Positions 35,452-44,836 of a stretch of 64,000 bases of DNA are shown one piece after another (position 1 is the first letter of the stretch; each line of letters starts with the position of its first letter). The notes below the pieces were generated by a model that saw only the letters and a list, made by a program, of their open reading frames with translations, made no database searches and had not been told where the DNA came from. The DNA is from Comamonas sp. lk (GTDB lineage: Bacteria; Pseudomonadota; Gammaproteobacteria; Burkholderiales; Burkholderiaceae_C): positions 3,722,754 through 3,786,753 of the forward strand of contig NZ_UOOB01000001.1 of assembly GCF_900564145.1 (NCBI RefSeq). The letters are read 5' to 3'. The position numbers and the translations under genes were made by a program.

Positions 35452-36606
35452 TCAATAAGAATGGCCTTTGCCGGTGGCGATTGCCGCAATGTCCACCTTG
35501 CCGCGCAGCACCGAGTACACCCAGCTGGTGTAGATCAGGATCAGCGGCAGAAAGATCCCCACGCAGACCAGCATGATGAACAACGTCACATGGCTGGAGG
35601 AAGAATCCCAGACCGTCAGGCTGAAACGCGGATCGATGGTGGAAGGCAGGATCATGGGGAACATGGCTGCACCCACGGTGAGGATGATGCCGGCGATGGC
35701 CAGACCGCTGCCCAGCAGGCTGAGCCATTCACGGCGACTGCGCAGACCCAGGGCCACGATCAGCGGCATGACCAGGCCGAGGCCGGGCACCAGCCACAGC
35801 AGCGGATAGGACTTGAAGTTGGCCATCCAGGCACCAGCGGCCACGGCCGCCGTCTTGTTCAGCGGGTTCGATGGACCGACGGGGTTGATATCGCTGGTGA
35901 TCTGATAACCGTTGATGCCCATGGCCAGCCACACGCCGGCTGCGGCAAACAGCAGCGTGGTCAGCACTGCGGCCACCGAACCATAGCGGGCCGCGCGCAC
36001 CGAGACTTCACCTTCGGTCTTGAATACCAGCCAGGCCGCACCGTGCATGAGCAGCATGGACAGCGACACCAGACCGCAGAGCAGCGCAAACGGCGTGAGC
36101 AAGCCAAAGAAGCTGCCGTCGTAGTAGATGCGCATATCGTCGCTCAGACGGAAAGGCACGCCCAGAATCACATTGCCCACGGCCACACCAAACAGCAGCG
36201 ACGGCACCAGACCCGTGATGCACAACACCCAGTCCCAGCGGCTGCGCCAGGCTGCGTCTTCGTGCTTGCTGCGGAACTTGAAGGCCACGGGGCGCAGGAT
36301 CAGCGGCACCAGCACGGCAAACATGGCCAGATAAAAGCCCGAAAAGGACACGGCATACAGCTGCGGCCAGGCGGCAAAAATGGCGCCGCCGCCCAGAATC
36401 AGCCACACCTGATTGCCCTCCCACACCGGCCCCACCGAGTTGATGGCCGTGCGGCGCTCCACATCAGTCTTGGCCGTGGCGCGCAGCAGGCCCATGGCGC
36501 CCAGATCGAAGCCGTCGGTCACGGCAAAGCCCACCAGCAGCACGCCCAGCAGCAGCCACCAGATGACGCGCAGCACGTCGTATGTAATCAGTTCATGCAA
36601 GATCAT
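35452..36606 (-). CDS. cydB: Cytochrome bd ubiquinol oxidase subunit II
   Basis: A 384-residue inner-membrane protein with about nine helices. The N-terminus (VIWWLLLGVLLVGFAVTDGF, then DLGAMGLL) is typical of CydB. With CydA it forms the high-affinity bd oxidase that reduces oxygen with ubiquinol. It follows cydA by 25 bases. Confidence 0.97.
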   Translation of the reverse strand: MILHELITYDVLRVIWWLLLGVLLVGFAVTDGFDLGAMGLLRATAKTDVERRTAINSVGPVWEGNQVWLILGGGAIFAAWPQLYAVSFSGFYLAMFAVLVPLILRPVAFKFRSKHEDAAWRSRWDWVLCITGLVPSLLFGVAVGNVILGVPFRLSDDMRIYYDGSFFGLLTPFALLCGLVSLSMLLMHGAAWLVFKTEGEVSVRAARYGSVAAVLTTLLFAAAGVWLAMGINGYQITSDINPVGPSNPLNKTAAVAAGAWMANFKSYPLLWLVPGLGLVMPLIVALGLRSRREWLSLLGSGLAIAGIILTVGAAMFPMILPSTIDPRFSLTVWDSSSSHVTLFIMLVCVGIFLPLILIYTSWVYSVLRGKVDIAAIATGKGHSY

Positions 36607-36631
36607 TTGCTCATACTCCTTGGCTTGCCGC

Positions 36632-38218
36632 TCAGCGGGCGCGGGCCAGCTTCTTGATCATGGGTTCGTAAAAGCTCAGGTGAGGCTCGCTCTCGTGCTC
36701 GGGGCCTTTCTTGATGGCGCGCACCATGAGCTTGAGCTCGATCACCAGCAGCACCGTATAGATCAGCACAAAGCCGGCAATAGTCAGCAGCAGCGTGCTG
36801 GCCCCCAGGTTGGAGACCGCCATGGCCGTGGGCAACACGCCTTCGATGATCCAGGGCTGGCGACCCAGCTCGGCCACCACCCAGCCGCACTCGGCCGCAA
36901 TCCAGGGCAGAGGAATCGACAGCACCGCCACCTTGAGCAACCAGGGATAGGCGTCAAGCTTGTGGCGCATGGACAGGTAAAAGAAAGTACCGGTCAGCAC
37001 GATGAAGAACATGCCCAACGCCACCATGATGCGGAAGGTCCAGAACAGCGGCCCCACGGGCGGCACGGTGTCGAGCGCGGCCTGCTTGATCTGCTGGGCC
37101 GTGGCCTTGCGCGGATCGTCCACATAGCGCATCAGCAAGAGCGCATAGCCCAGATGCGCGCCATTGTTTTCAAAACGCAGACGGGCCTCGGCCGGAATCT
37201 CGGCGTCGGTCTTGGCCGTGCGAATGGTCTGCAGCGCGTCATAGGCATCGATACCGTTGCGGATATAGCCTTCTGCATTGAGCACCAGCTGGTTGATGCC
37301 GGGGATTTCGGTGGTCAGCGAGCGTGTGCCAATCAGGCCCATGACCCAGGGGATGTGCACGGCAAAGTGGGTCTCGCGGGCCTCGCGGTCGGGAATGCCG
37401 AACACGGTGAAGGCCGCTGGTGCTTTCTCGGTGTTCCACATGGCTTCAATCGAGGCCAGCTTCATTTTCTGGTGTTCCGAGGACAGATAGCCCGATTCGT
37501 CACCGAGCACCACCACCGACAACGACGCAGCCAGACCAAAGGAGGCTGCCACCGTCATCGAGCGCTTGGCCAGATGCAGATGACGGCCCTTGAGCACATA
37601 CCAGGCCGATACGCCCAGCACGAACAGCGAGGCCATCACATAACCGGCCGAGACCGTGTGCACAAACTTGGCCTGGGCCACCGGGTTGGTCAGCACGGCA
37701 AAGAAGTCGGTCACCTCCATGCGCATGGTCTGCGGATTGAAGGCCGCACCCACGGGGTTTTGCATCCAGCCGTTGGCCACCAGAATCCACAGGGCCGAGA
37801 AGTTGGTACCTATGGCCATCAGGCAGGTCACCATCAGGTGCTTGACCTTGGAGAGGCGATCCCAGCCGAAAAAGAACAGGCCCACAAACGTGGCTTCCAG
37901 GAAAAAGGCCATCAGCCCTTCGATCGCCAGCGGCGCGCCAAAGATATCGCCCACGTAGTGGCTGTAGTAGCTCCAGTTCATGCCGAACTGAAACTCCATC
38001 ACCACGCCGGTGGCCACGCCCATGGCGAAGTTGATGCCGAACAGCACGCCCCAGAACTTGGTCATGTCGCGCCAGATGGTGCGGCCCGTCATCACGAATA
38101 CCGTCTCCATGATGGCGACGAGAATCGACAGGCCCAGCGTCAGCGGCACAAACAAGAAGTGGTAGAGCGCCGTTATCGCAAACTGCAAGCGCGATAAGTC
38201 GACGATGTCGAGGTCCAT
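36632..38218 (-). CDS. cydA: Cytochrome bd ubiquinol oxidase subunit I
   Basis: A 528-residue protein, the length of the long-Q-loop (E. coli-like) form. The haem b595 ligand is His20 (LYHFLFVPLTLG); a second haem His lies in KFVHTVSAGYV; the conserved GWVVAELGRQPW is near residue 440. It carries the quinol-oxidising site and all three haems. It begins 24 bases after cydC, so transporter and oxidase genes are co-transcribed. Confidence 0.97.
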   Translation of the reverse strand: MDLDIVDLSRLQFAITALYHFLFVPLTLGLSILVAIMETVFVMTGRTIWRDMTKFWGVLFGINFAMGVATGVVMEFQFGMNWSYYSHYVGDIFGAPLAIEGLMAFFLEATFVGLFFFGWDRLSKVKHLMVTCLMAIGTNFSALWILVANGWMQNPVGAAFNPQTMRMEVTDFFAVLTNPVAQAKFVHTVSAGYVMASLFVLGVSAWYVLKGRHLHLAKRSMTVAASFGLAASLSVVVLGDESGYLSSEHQKMKLASIEAMWNTEKAPAAFTVFGIPDREARETHFAVHIPWVMGLIGTRSLTTEIPGINQLVLNAEGYIRNGIDAYDALQTIRTAKTDAEIPAEARLRFENNGAHLGYALLLMRYVDDPRKATAQQIKQAALDTVPPVGPLFWTFRIMVALGMFFIVLTGTFFYLSMRHKLDAYPWLLKVAVLSIPLPWIAAECGWVVAELGRQPWIIEGVLPTAMAVSNLGASTLLLTIAGFVLIYTVLLVIELKLMVRAIKKGPEHESEPHLSFYEPMIKKLARAR

Positions 38219-38242
38219 GATGGATTCCTTTCTCTCGAAACT

Positions 38243-39982
38243 TTAAAGAACAGGGGAAAAATCGGTGGACTGTGCAGCCGTGTGCACATTGCTACGCTGA
38301 ATCAGGCCGTCGGGTCTGAGCCGACCCAGCGCCTGGGCGAATTCGCGGCTGCCGCGCAAGGCCTGGCCTGCTATGCGGCCGGCCTGCAGCCAGATGACAC
38401 GATCGGCCAGCTCGGCCTCGCGCTGCCAGTGGGTGGCAAAAATCAGCGTCCGGCCCCGGGCCGCGCCCGACAGGCGCTGCAGCACATCGTGGGCCGTGGC
38501 GGCATCCAGCCCTTCGGTGGCTTCGTCCAGCAACCAGCAGCGGGCGGTGCTGAGCAGCAAGCGGGCCAGCGCCAGACGGCGCGCCTGGCCGCCCGAAAAG
38601 CCCAGGCCGCCTTCGCCTAGCAGGCTGTCGAGTCCTTGGGGCAAGGCTTTCACATCGGCCGCCAGCCCAGCTGTTTCCAGGGCCTGCCAGAGTTCGGCAT
38701 CGCCGGCATCGGGGCGCGCCAGGCACAGGTTGTCGCGCAAGCTGTCCTGGAACAGCTCGGTTCTTTGCGTCATCCAGCTGCAGCGCTGTGCCGCCAGCTG
38801 GCCGCCAATCATCTGCAACTCACCGGCCAGGGCCATCAGCAGCGTGCTCTTGCCCGCACCGCTGCTGCCAATCACGGCCACGCGTTCGCCCTGGGCAATC
38901 TGCAAATCCACCGGACCCAGACGGTTCACCATCACGCCCTGCAACTGCGCAGCCCAGCCTGCCGCAGGAAGCGGCAACAGTAGCTCTGCCTCGACAGCTG
39001 GCCGTGCCAGTGCCGGCCCCAGGCGGCGCAAGGCCAGCCAGCTGCGCCCGGCCTCGGTCGCACCACGACGCAAGGCGGCAAACGGCTCCATGGCCGACAA
39101 GGCCAGCAAAATACCCAAAGCTGCCACGGCCGCACCGATGTAGCGGCCTTGCACCAAGGCCCCCATCAGCAACACCGAAGCACTTAAAGTGATAGCAGAT
39201 ACCGCGCCATAGGCCTGGGTTGCACGTGCTTCTGTGTAATAAAGCCCGGCATCGGCCTGCGCTCCGCGCGCATCGCTGCGCAGCACGGCGGCGGCCTGCT
39301 GCGGCAGCTGTCCGGCCATGAGCAAATCGGTCTGCCCGGCCACCAGATCCACGGTCTGGCTGCGCAGGGTTTCCAAGGCCATGGCGCGGCGCACGGCCGC
39401 CTTGCGGCTGGTCATGCCCTGCCACAGCGCAATCCCCCAGCCGGCCAGCAACAGCCAGGCAAACACCAGCAAGCCCAGCCACCAGCGCATCACGCCGTAG
39501 GCAATGGCGATAAAAAACGCCGCCGCCAGCGCAGACAGAGCGGGAACCAGCAGGCGCAGATAAAGGCTGTCGAGCGCATCGACATCGGCCGTCAACCGCT
39601 GCAGCAAACGCGCGGGCCGCTGCAGCAGCTGGCGGGCCGCATGCGGCTGCGACCAGTGGCGAAACAGCTTCTCCCGCACGGCGGCCAACACGGCCAGCGT
39701 GGCATCGTGGGTGACCAGTCGCTCGGCATAGCGTGCGCCGGTCCGGCCCACGGCCAGCAGGCGAATACCGGCTGAAGGCATGAAGACATCAAACATCAAG
39801 GCCGTGGCCGACAGCAAACCGGCCAGCGCGGTGGCCGTGATGAACCAGCCCGACAGGCCCAGCAGCGCCATGCCCATCAGCACGGTCAACGCCGCCAGTG
39901 CCGCACCGCCCAACCAGAGCTTGCGCGGTGCCAGGCTGGCAACGGCAGCCAGCTGGGTCAGCAAAGAAGGCCGGGTCTTCAT
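38243..39982 (-). CDS. cydC: Thiol-reductant ABC exporter, CydC subunit
   Basis: A 579-residue half-transporter: six membrane helices, then an ATPase with Walker A GSSGAGKSTLL, signature FSGGQARRLALARLL and Walker B WLLDEATEGLD. CydDC exports glutathione and cysteine to the periplasm and is needed to assemble cytochrome bd. The start overlaps the cydD stop by 4 bases. Confidence 0.95.
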   Translation of the reverse strand: MKTRPSLLTQLAAVASLAPRKLWLGGAALAALTVLMGMALLGLSGWFITATALAGLLSATALMFDVFMPSAGIRLLAVGRTGARYAERLVTHDATLAVLAAVREKLFRHWSQPHAARQLLQRPARLLQRLTADVDALDSLYLRLLVPALSALAAAFFIAIAYGVMRWWLGLLVFAWLLLAGWGIALWQGMTSRKAAVRRAMALETLRSQTVDLVAGQTDLLMAGQLPQQAAAVLRSDARGAQADAGLYYTEARATQAYGAVSAITLSASVLLMGALVQGRYIGAAVAALGILLALSAMEPFAALRRGATEAGRSWLALRRLGPALARPAVEAELLLPLPAAGWAAQLQGVMVNRLGPVDLQIAQGERVAVIGSSGAGKSTLLMALAGELQMIGGQLAAQRCSWMTQRTELFQDSLRDNLCLARPDAGDAELWQALETAGLAADVKALPQGLDSLLGEGGLGFSGGQARRLALARLLLSTARCWLLDEATEGLDAATAHDVLQRLSGAARGRTLIFATHWQREAELADRVIWLQAGRIAGQALRGSREFAQALGRLRPDGLIQRSNVHTAAQSTDFSPVL

Positions 39983-41688
39983 GCGCTCACCTCGGTATCC
40001 GGGGCTTGGCAGGACTCGCCCTGCAGCGGCAGCTGAACAATGCGGTCCATGCGGGCAGCCAGCTGCGTATCATGGGTGGCCACAATCAACGTGCGCCCCT
40101 TGGCGATGCGTATCAGCGCCTCGCTGACCTGGGCTGCAGTTTCAGGGTCCAGATGGGCGGTAGGCTCATCGGCCAGCAGCAAGCCCGCCTGGGTGTTGAC
40201 GGCCAGACGGGCCAGCGCCAGGCGCACGACCTCACCTCCCGACAGGCCTGCCCCGCCCTCACCCAGACTCATGCCCGGGCGCGACTGCAGCACGGCACCC
40301 AGCGCGGCCTGCTGTGTGGCAGCTTCTACCTGCTGGGCTGTCACATGGTTGCGGCCCAGGGCCACGTTGCGTTGCACCGAGCCGGCAAATACATGGGGCT
40401 GCTGACTGATCCAGGCCATGCGGGCGCGCAAAGCCGCAGCGCTGCTCTCGTCCAGCCGTTGACCATCGATGCGGATTTCGCCCTGCTGTACAGGCACCAG
40501 CCCGGCCAGTTGGGCCAGCAAGACCGATTTGCCGCTGCCGCTGGGGCTGCACAAGGCCACATGCTCGCCAGGGCGGATTTCCAGGTGCAGTCGATCAAGC
40601 CGAGTCTCGGCCCCCGGCGCCTGCACTTTCAGGTCGAAAACGGCTACATGCGCAGCGATGGATTGCGCTGGCAGCTCATTATTTTGAAGCGATTCCGCAC
40701 CTACGATGCGGCTGGCCTGTTGCTGCAGCTGCTGCAGGGTTTTCAACGCGGCTTCGCCGGCTGCACGGTCATGCCAGACGGCAGAGAGCTCGCGCAGCGG
40801 CTCGAAAAATGCCGGCGCCAGCAGCAGCACAAATAGGGCCTGGCCCAGCGTCAACTGCTGGCCCCAGGCGCCAAACGGCAGCATGCCCAACAAATGAAAA
40901 CCGATGTAGACCGCCACCATGGCCACGCCCAGGGCCGAGAACAGCTCCAGCACAGCAGACGAAAGAAAGGCAATACGCAGCACGCGCAAGGTGCGGCTGC
41001 GCAAATCTTCGGCATGGGCGCGCAGGCGCCGGGCCGTGACATCGACAGCGGCCAGAGCACGCAAGGTGCTCAAACCACGCAGGCGATCCAGCAGAAAAGC
41101 ATTCATCTGGCCCAGTTGCACCATCTGCTCTTCGCTGGCGGCCTGGGCGCGCCAACCCACAATCGCCATGAACAACGGAATCAGCGGTGCAGCCACTATC
41201 AAGATAAGAGCGGCAACCCATGACTGGCTGAGCACGGCAACCACAATCAACACGGGTAGCAGGCGCACGCGCCACATGGCGCTCTGGTAACGGGCCAGCC
41301 AGGGAACAATGGTCTCGGCCTGTTCGGCCACGGCGCTGGCCGCCTGGCCCGAGCTGACACGGGCCTTGTCCATGGGCGATGCCTGGGTCAGCGCATGCAC
41401 CACCTGCGCACGCAGAGCCGAAAGTTGCTGGCGGGCCGCCAGATTGGCCAGCAAGCCGCCCCGTCCATCACACCAGGCGCGCAACAAACCCAGCAGCAAC
41501 ACGCCTGCGGCTATGGGCCACAAAGCCTCCAGCCCTTGGCCATCGGCCATTTTCTGCACCGCCCAGGCCAGCAAGCCCGCCTGCGGCAGCCAGAGCATGC
41601 TGGCCAGCAATTGCAGCAGCGCGCCCGCACCGGGGCGGCGAATGCTGTCGGCCAAAGAAGCTTGTGTAGGGGGTGGCAAATGTTTCAT
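39979..41688 (-). CDS. cydD: Thiol-reductant ABC exporter, CydD subunit
   Basis: A 569-residue half-transporter: membrane domain followed by an ATPase with Walker A CSPSGSGKSVLL, signature LSGGEVVRLALARL and Walker B LLADEPTAHLD. It is the first gene of cydDCABX. The linker between membrane and ATPase domains (AESLQNNELPAQSIAAHV) coincides with a degenerate copy of the dispersed repeat. An FNR-like site lies about 105 bases upstream. Confidence 0.95.
   Translation of the reverse strand: MKHLPPPTQASLADSIRRPGAGALLQLLASMLWLPQAGLLAWAVQKMADGQGLEALWPIAAGVLLLGLLRAWCDGRGGLLANLAARQQLSALRAQVVHALTQASPMDKARVSSGQAASAVAEQAETIVPWLARYQSAMWRVRLLPVLIVVAVLSQSWVAALILIVAAPLIPLFMAIVGWRAQAASEEQMVQLGQMNAFLLDRLRGLSTLRALAAVDVTARRLRAHAEDLRSRTLRVLRIAFLSSAVLELFSALGVAMVAVYIGFHLLGMLPFGAWGQQLTLGQALFVLLLAPAFFEPLRELSAVWHDRAAGEAALKTLQQLQQQASRIVGAESLQNNELPAQSIAAHVAVFDLKVQAPGAETRLDRLHLEIRPGEHVALCSPSGSGKSVLLAQLAGLVPVQQGEIRIDGQRLDESSAAALRARMAWISQQPHVFAGSVQRNVALGRNHVTAQQVEAATQQAALGAVLQSRPGMSLGEGGAGLSGGEVVRLALARLAVNTQAGLLLADEPTAHLDPETAAQVSEALIRIAKGRTLIVATHDTQLAARMDRIVQLPLQGESCQAPDTEVSA
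40661..40700. repeat. Degenerate dispersed repeat inside cydD
   Basis: GATTGCGCTGGCAGCTCATT followed by ATTTTGAAGCGATTCC carries the GAGCTG, GCGC and CTTCAAAAT words (read on the coding strand) of intergenic copies. It is in frame and sits in the linker between two domains. Confidence 0.4.
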
Positions 41689-41792
41689 TATTTAATTTTC
41701 AGTAATTCCTGAAAATTGAAGAAATCTTACTCCTTATTTGATCCTCATCATGGCAGCCGGCCATTACCTTCCAGTGAATGTCTTGATTGCGA

Positions 41793-41806
41793 TTGATGCA
41801 AGTCAA
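41793..41806. promoter_or_regulatory. FNR/ANR-like box upstream of cydDCABX
   Basis: TTGATGCAAGTCAA differs at one position from the consensus TTGAT-N4-ATCAA. It lies about 105 bases before the cydD start, in keeping with oxygen control of a bd oxidase operon. Control itself is inferred. Confidence 0.6.
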
Positions 41807-41846
41807 AATCGCAATGGTTTTCCCTTGATTGAGTTGGCTGCAGGAT

Positions 41847-41871
41847 AAAAAAACGGCGCCAAAGGCGCCGC
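41847..41871 (-). terminator. Terminator of the nitronate monooxygenase gene
   Basis: Read on the minus strand, CGGCGCC and GGCGCCG enclose TTT and are followed by TTTTTTT. It lies 34 bases after the stop codon of the gene at 41905-42858. Confidence 0.88.
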
Positions 41872-41904
41872 ATAAGACAGGGAAAAGAAAACTCGACTTG
41901 GCAA

Positions 41905-42858
41905 TCAGCCCAGCAGGCGTGAACGCGCTGCCGCGTACTCGCGCTTCAGACGCGCCACCAGTTCGGCTGTGGGCGTGACCTTGTCCACCGCGCCAATGCC
42001 CTGGCCGCAGCCCCAGATGTCCTTCCAGGCTTTTTGTGCGCCACCGCCAAAATTCATTTTGCTGGGGTCGGATTCGGGCAGATTGTCCGGATCAAGCCCG
42101 GCGGCGCGAATCGATGGGGCCAGGTAGTTGCCATGCACGCCGGTGAACAGATTGCTGTAGACCACGTCATCGGAATCGCCAGCCACAATCGCCTCTTTGT
42201 AGGCCTCGGTGGCACGCGCTTCATCGGTGGCGATAAAGGCCGAACCGATATAGGCAAAGTCTGCCCCCATGGCCTGGGCCGCCAGAATGGCATTGCCCGA
42301 GGCGATGGAGCCGGACAGGGCCAGCGGGCCGTCAAACCACTGACGGATTTCCTGCACCAGGGCAAACGGGCTTTTCACGCCGGCGTGGCCGCCGGCACCG
42401 GCCGCCACGGCGATCAGGCCGTCAGCGCCCTTCTCTATGGCCTTGTGGGCAAACTTGTTGTTGATGATGTCATGCAGCACCACGCCGCCCCAGCTATGCA
42501 CAGCCTGGTTCACATCCTCGCGCGCACCCAGGCTGGTGATGATGATGGGCACCTTGTACTTGGCGCAGATCTGCATATCGTGCTCCAGGCGGTCATTGCT
42601 CTTGTGCACGATCTGGTTGATGGCAAACGGGGCCGAAGGCTGGTCGGGATGCGCTCTGTCCCAGGCAGCCAGGGTTTCGGTGATCTCGGCCAGCCAGTCT
42701 TCCAGCAGCTCGGCCGGACGGGCATTGAGCGAAGGCATGGAGCCGACGATACCGGCCTTGCATTGTTCGATCACCAGCTTGGGATTGCTGATGATGAACA
42801 GCGGCGAACCAATGACGGGCAAGGCCAGCTTTTGCAAAGTGGCAGGTAGTTTGGACAT
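41905..42858 (-). CDS. Nitronate monooxygenase (2-nitropropane dioxygenase family)
   Basis: A 317-residue FMN TIM-barrel enzyme. Motifs are VPIIITSLGAREDV, IAVAAGAGGHAG (phosphate and active-site loop) and LSGSIASGNAILAAQAMGAD, then YIGSAFIAT. The family oxidises alkyl nitronates such as propionate-3-nitronate; some homologues are enoyl reductases. AAGGAGA lies before the ATG. The gene is downstream of the acyl-CoA dehydrogenase gene, separated by a repeat. Confidence 0.9.
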   Translation of the reverse strand: MSKLPATLQKLALPVIGSPLFIISNPKLVIEQCKAGIVGSMPSLNARPAELLEDWLAEITETLAAWDRAHPDQPSAPFAINQIVHKSNDRLEHDMQICAKYKVPIIITSLGAREDVNQAVHSWGGVVLHDIINNKFAHKAIEKGADGLIAVAAGAGGHAGVKSPFALVQEIRQWFDGPLALSGSIASGNAILAAQAMGADFAYIGSAFIATDEARATEAYKEAIVAGDSDDVVYSNLFTGVHGNYLAPSIRAAGLDPDNLPESDPSKMNFGGGAQKAWKDIWGCGQGIGAVDKVTPTAELVARLKREYAAARSRLLG

Positions 42859-42885
42859 GTACGTCTCCTTCGTTATTTTTTATGT

Positions 42886-42940
42886 AAATACGAGCTGAAG
42901 CGCTTATCTGTATTACGCAAGCAGCTCTCAATTCAATAGT
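42886..42940. repeat. Dispersed repeat between acyl-CoA dehydrogenase and nitronate monooxygenase genes
   Basis: AATACGAGCTGAAGCGCTTA and TACGCAAGCAGCTCTCAATT are the two arms, with TCTGTAT between. This is the most complete short copy of the ACGAGCTG variant also seen at 15639-15725. Confidence 0.65.
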
Positions 42941-42955
42941 CACTTCCGAACCGAA

Positions 42956-44776
42956 TCAGAACGCGTCCATGGGCAGGGCCATCACGCTGGCAGCGCCGTT
43001 CAGCACTGCATCGGCCTGACCGGCCACGCGGCTCAGAATGTGCTCGGCATAGAAGCGGGCGGTTGTCAGTTTCGCCTGCATGAACGCGGTTTCCTGTCCC
43101 TTTTGCAACAGCTCCTGGGCTACCAGCACCGAGCGGCCCAGCTGCCAGCCGGCGACCAGGTTGCCGGTCAGCAGCAGATAGGGGACGCTGCCCGCATACA
43201 CGGCATTGGGGTCGGCCTTGGCCTGAGCGACCACAAAGTCCACCACCTGCACAAAAGCCTGGCGTGCCTGGCCCAGGTTCTTGGCCACGGCCAGTGCCGT
43301 GACCGTGCCGCTGGCATTGAGTTCGGCTTCGGTTTTCTCGATCTGGGCGGCAATAGCCTTGGCGCTCTGGCCCCCATCGCGGCCGGTCTTGCGGCCGACC
43401 AGGTCGTTGGCCTGAATGGCGGTTGTGCCTTCGTAAATGGTCAGGATCTTGGCGTCGCGGTAGTACTGGGCGGCGCCGGTTTCCTCGATAAAGCCCATGC
43501 CGCCATGCACTTGCACGCCCAGGCTGGTGACTTCCAGGCTCATCTCGGTGCTGTAACCCTTGACCAGGGGCACCATGAATTCATAGAAAGCCTGGTTTTG
43601 CTGGCGTACCTCGGCGTCAGGGTGGTTGTGGGCCGCGTCATAGGCTGCGGCCGCCACCGTGGCCATGGCACGGCAGCCTTCCACGCTGGCGCGCATGGTC
43701 ATGAGCATGCGGCGCACATCGGGGTGGTGAATGATGGTGGCGCTGGCCTTCACGGAACCATCGACGGGACGGCTTTGCACCCGCTCCTTGGCGTAGGCCA
43801 CGGCATGCTGGTAGGCGCGCTCGGCCACGGCAATGCCTTGCACGCCCACGGCGTAGCGGGCGGCGTTCATCATGATGAACATGTATTCGAGGCCGCGGTT
43901 TTCCTCACCGACAAGGTAGCCCACGGCGCCGGGTCCGGCGCTGTCTGCAATGCTCGCCGCCGTGCCGTCGCCAAACTGCAGCACGGCCGTGGGCGAGGCC
44001 TTGATGCCCATCTTGTGCTCGATGGAGACGCAGTGGACATCGTTGCGCTCGCCCAGAGAGCCATCGGCATTGACCAGGAACTTGGGCACGACGAACAGGC
44101 TGATGCCCTTGACGCCTTCGGGGGCCCCTGCGACGCGGGCCAGCACCAGGTGGACGATGTTGTCCGCCATATCGTGCTCGCCATAGGTGATGAAGATCTT
44201 GGTGCCGAAGACCTTGTAAGAACCATCAGCCTGGGGTTCGGCCTTGGTGCGCACCAGGGCCAGATCGGAGCCGGCCTGGGGCTCGGTCAGGTTCATGGTG
44301 CCGGTCCATTCGCCGGTGACCAGCTTCTCCAGATATCGGGCCTTGAGCGCGTCGCTGCCGGCCGTCAGCAGGGCTTCGATAGCACCGTCGGTCAGCAGCG
44401 GGCACAGGGCAAAGCTCAGATTGGCGCTGTTGAGCATTTCTATGCAGGCCGCACCAATGGTCTTGGGCAGGCCCTGACCGCCAAAGTCCGTGGGGTGTTG
44501 CAGACCTTGCCAGCCGCCTTGGGCGTATTGTTTGAAGGCATCGGCAAAGCCGGGCGTGGTGGTGACGACACCGTCCTTGAAGGAAGAGGGATTCACATCG
44601 CCGGCCACATTGAGGGGGGCGATCACGCCCTCGCACAGCTTGGCGCATTCTTCGAGCACGGCCTGGGCGGTTTCCAGACCCGCGTCTTCAAAGCCGGGAA
44701 TCTGGGCGACCTGCTCGAGCTGGGCCAGGTGCTCCATGTCGAACAGCATGTCTTTGATAGGTGCGGCGTATGTCAT
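42956..44776 (-). CDS. Acyl-CoA dehydrogenase, 600-residue DmdC-like family
   Basis: A 606-residue flavoprotein. Motifs are LTEPQAGSDLA (FAD and substrate), GTKIFITYGEHD, and YRDAKILTIYEGTTAIQAND with the catalytic Glu. A C-terminal helical domain of about 130 residues marks the long family that includes 3-methylmercaptopropionyl-CoA dehydrogenase (DmdC) and several fatty acyl-CoA dehydrogenases. Electrons would go to the EtfAB pair encoded 1.3 kb upstream. The substrate is unknown. Confidence 0.93.
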   Translation of the reverse strand: MTYAAPIKDMLFDMEHLAQLEQVAQIPGFEDAGLETAQAVLEECAKLCEGVIAPLNVAGDVNPSSFKDGVVTTTPGFADAFKQYAQGGWQGLQHPTDFGGQGLPKTIGAACIEMLNSANLSFALCPLLTDGAIEALLTAGSDALKARYLEKLVTGEWTGTMNLTEPQAGSDLALVRTKAEPQADGSYKVFGTKIFITYGEHDMADNIVHLVLARVAGAPEGVKGISLFVVPKFLVNADGSLGERNDVHCVSIEHKMGIKASPTAVLQFGDGTAASIADSAGPGAVGYLVGEENRGLEYMFIMMNAARYAVGVQGIAVAERAYQHAVAYAKERVQSRPVDGSVKASATIIHHPDVRRMLMTMRASVEGCRAMATVAAAAYDAAHNHPDAEVRQQNQAFYEFMVPLVKGYSTEMSLEVTSLGVQVHGGMGFIEETGAAQYYRDAKILTIYEGTTAIQANDLVGRKTGRDGGQSAKAIAAQIEKTEAELNASGTVTALAVAKNLGQARQAFVQVVDFVVAQAKADPNAVYAGSVPYLLLTGNLVAGWQLGRSVLVAQELLQKGQETAFMQAKLTTARFYAEHILSRVAGQADAVLNGAASVMALPMDAF

Positions 44777-44836
44777 CGTCTTGGCTGCCTATAAAAAAAC
44801 GGCCTGTCAGCGTGGTCTCGCTTCAGGCCTGGTTGT

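Noticed and set aside
36413..38197. 594-residue plus-strand frame opposite cydA
   Set aside because: It is the complement of cydA, with a His/Gln/Arg-rich composition typical of antisense frames and no ribosome-binding site or domain.
43040..44794. 584-residue plus-strand frame opposite the acyl-CoA dehydrogenase gene
   Set aside because: Antisense shadow with low-complexity Gly/His-rich composition; the minus-strand gene has full catalytic motifs.
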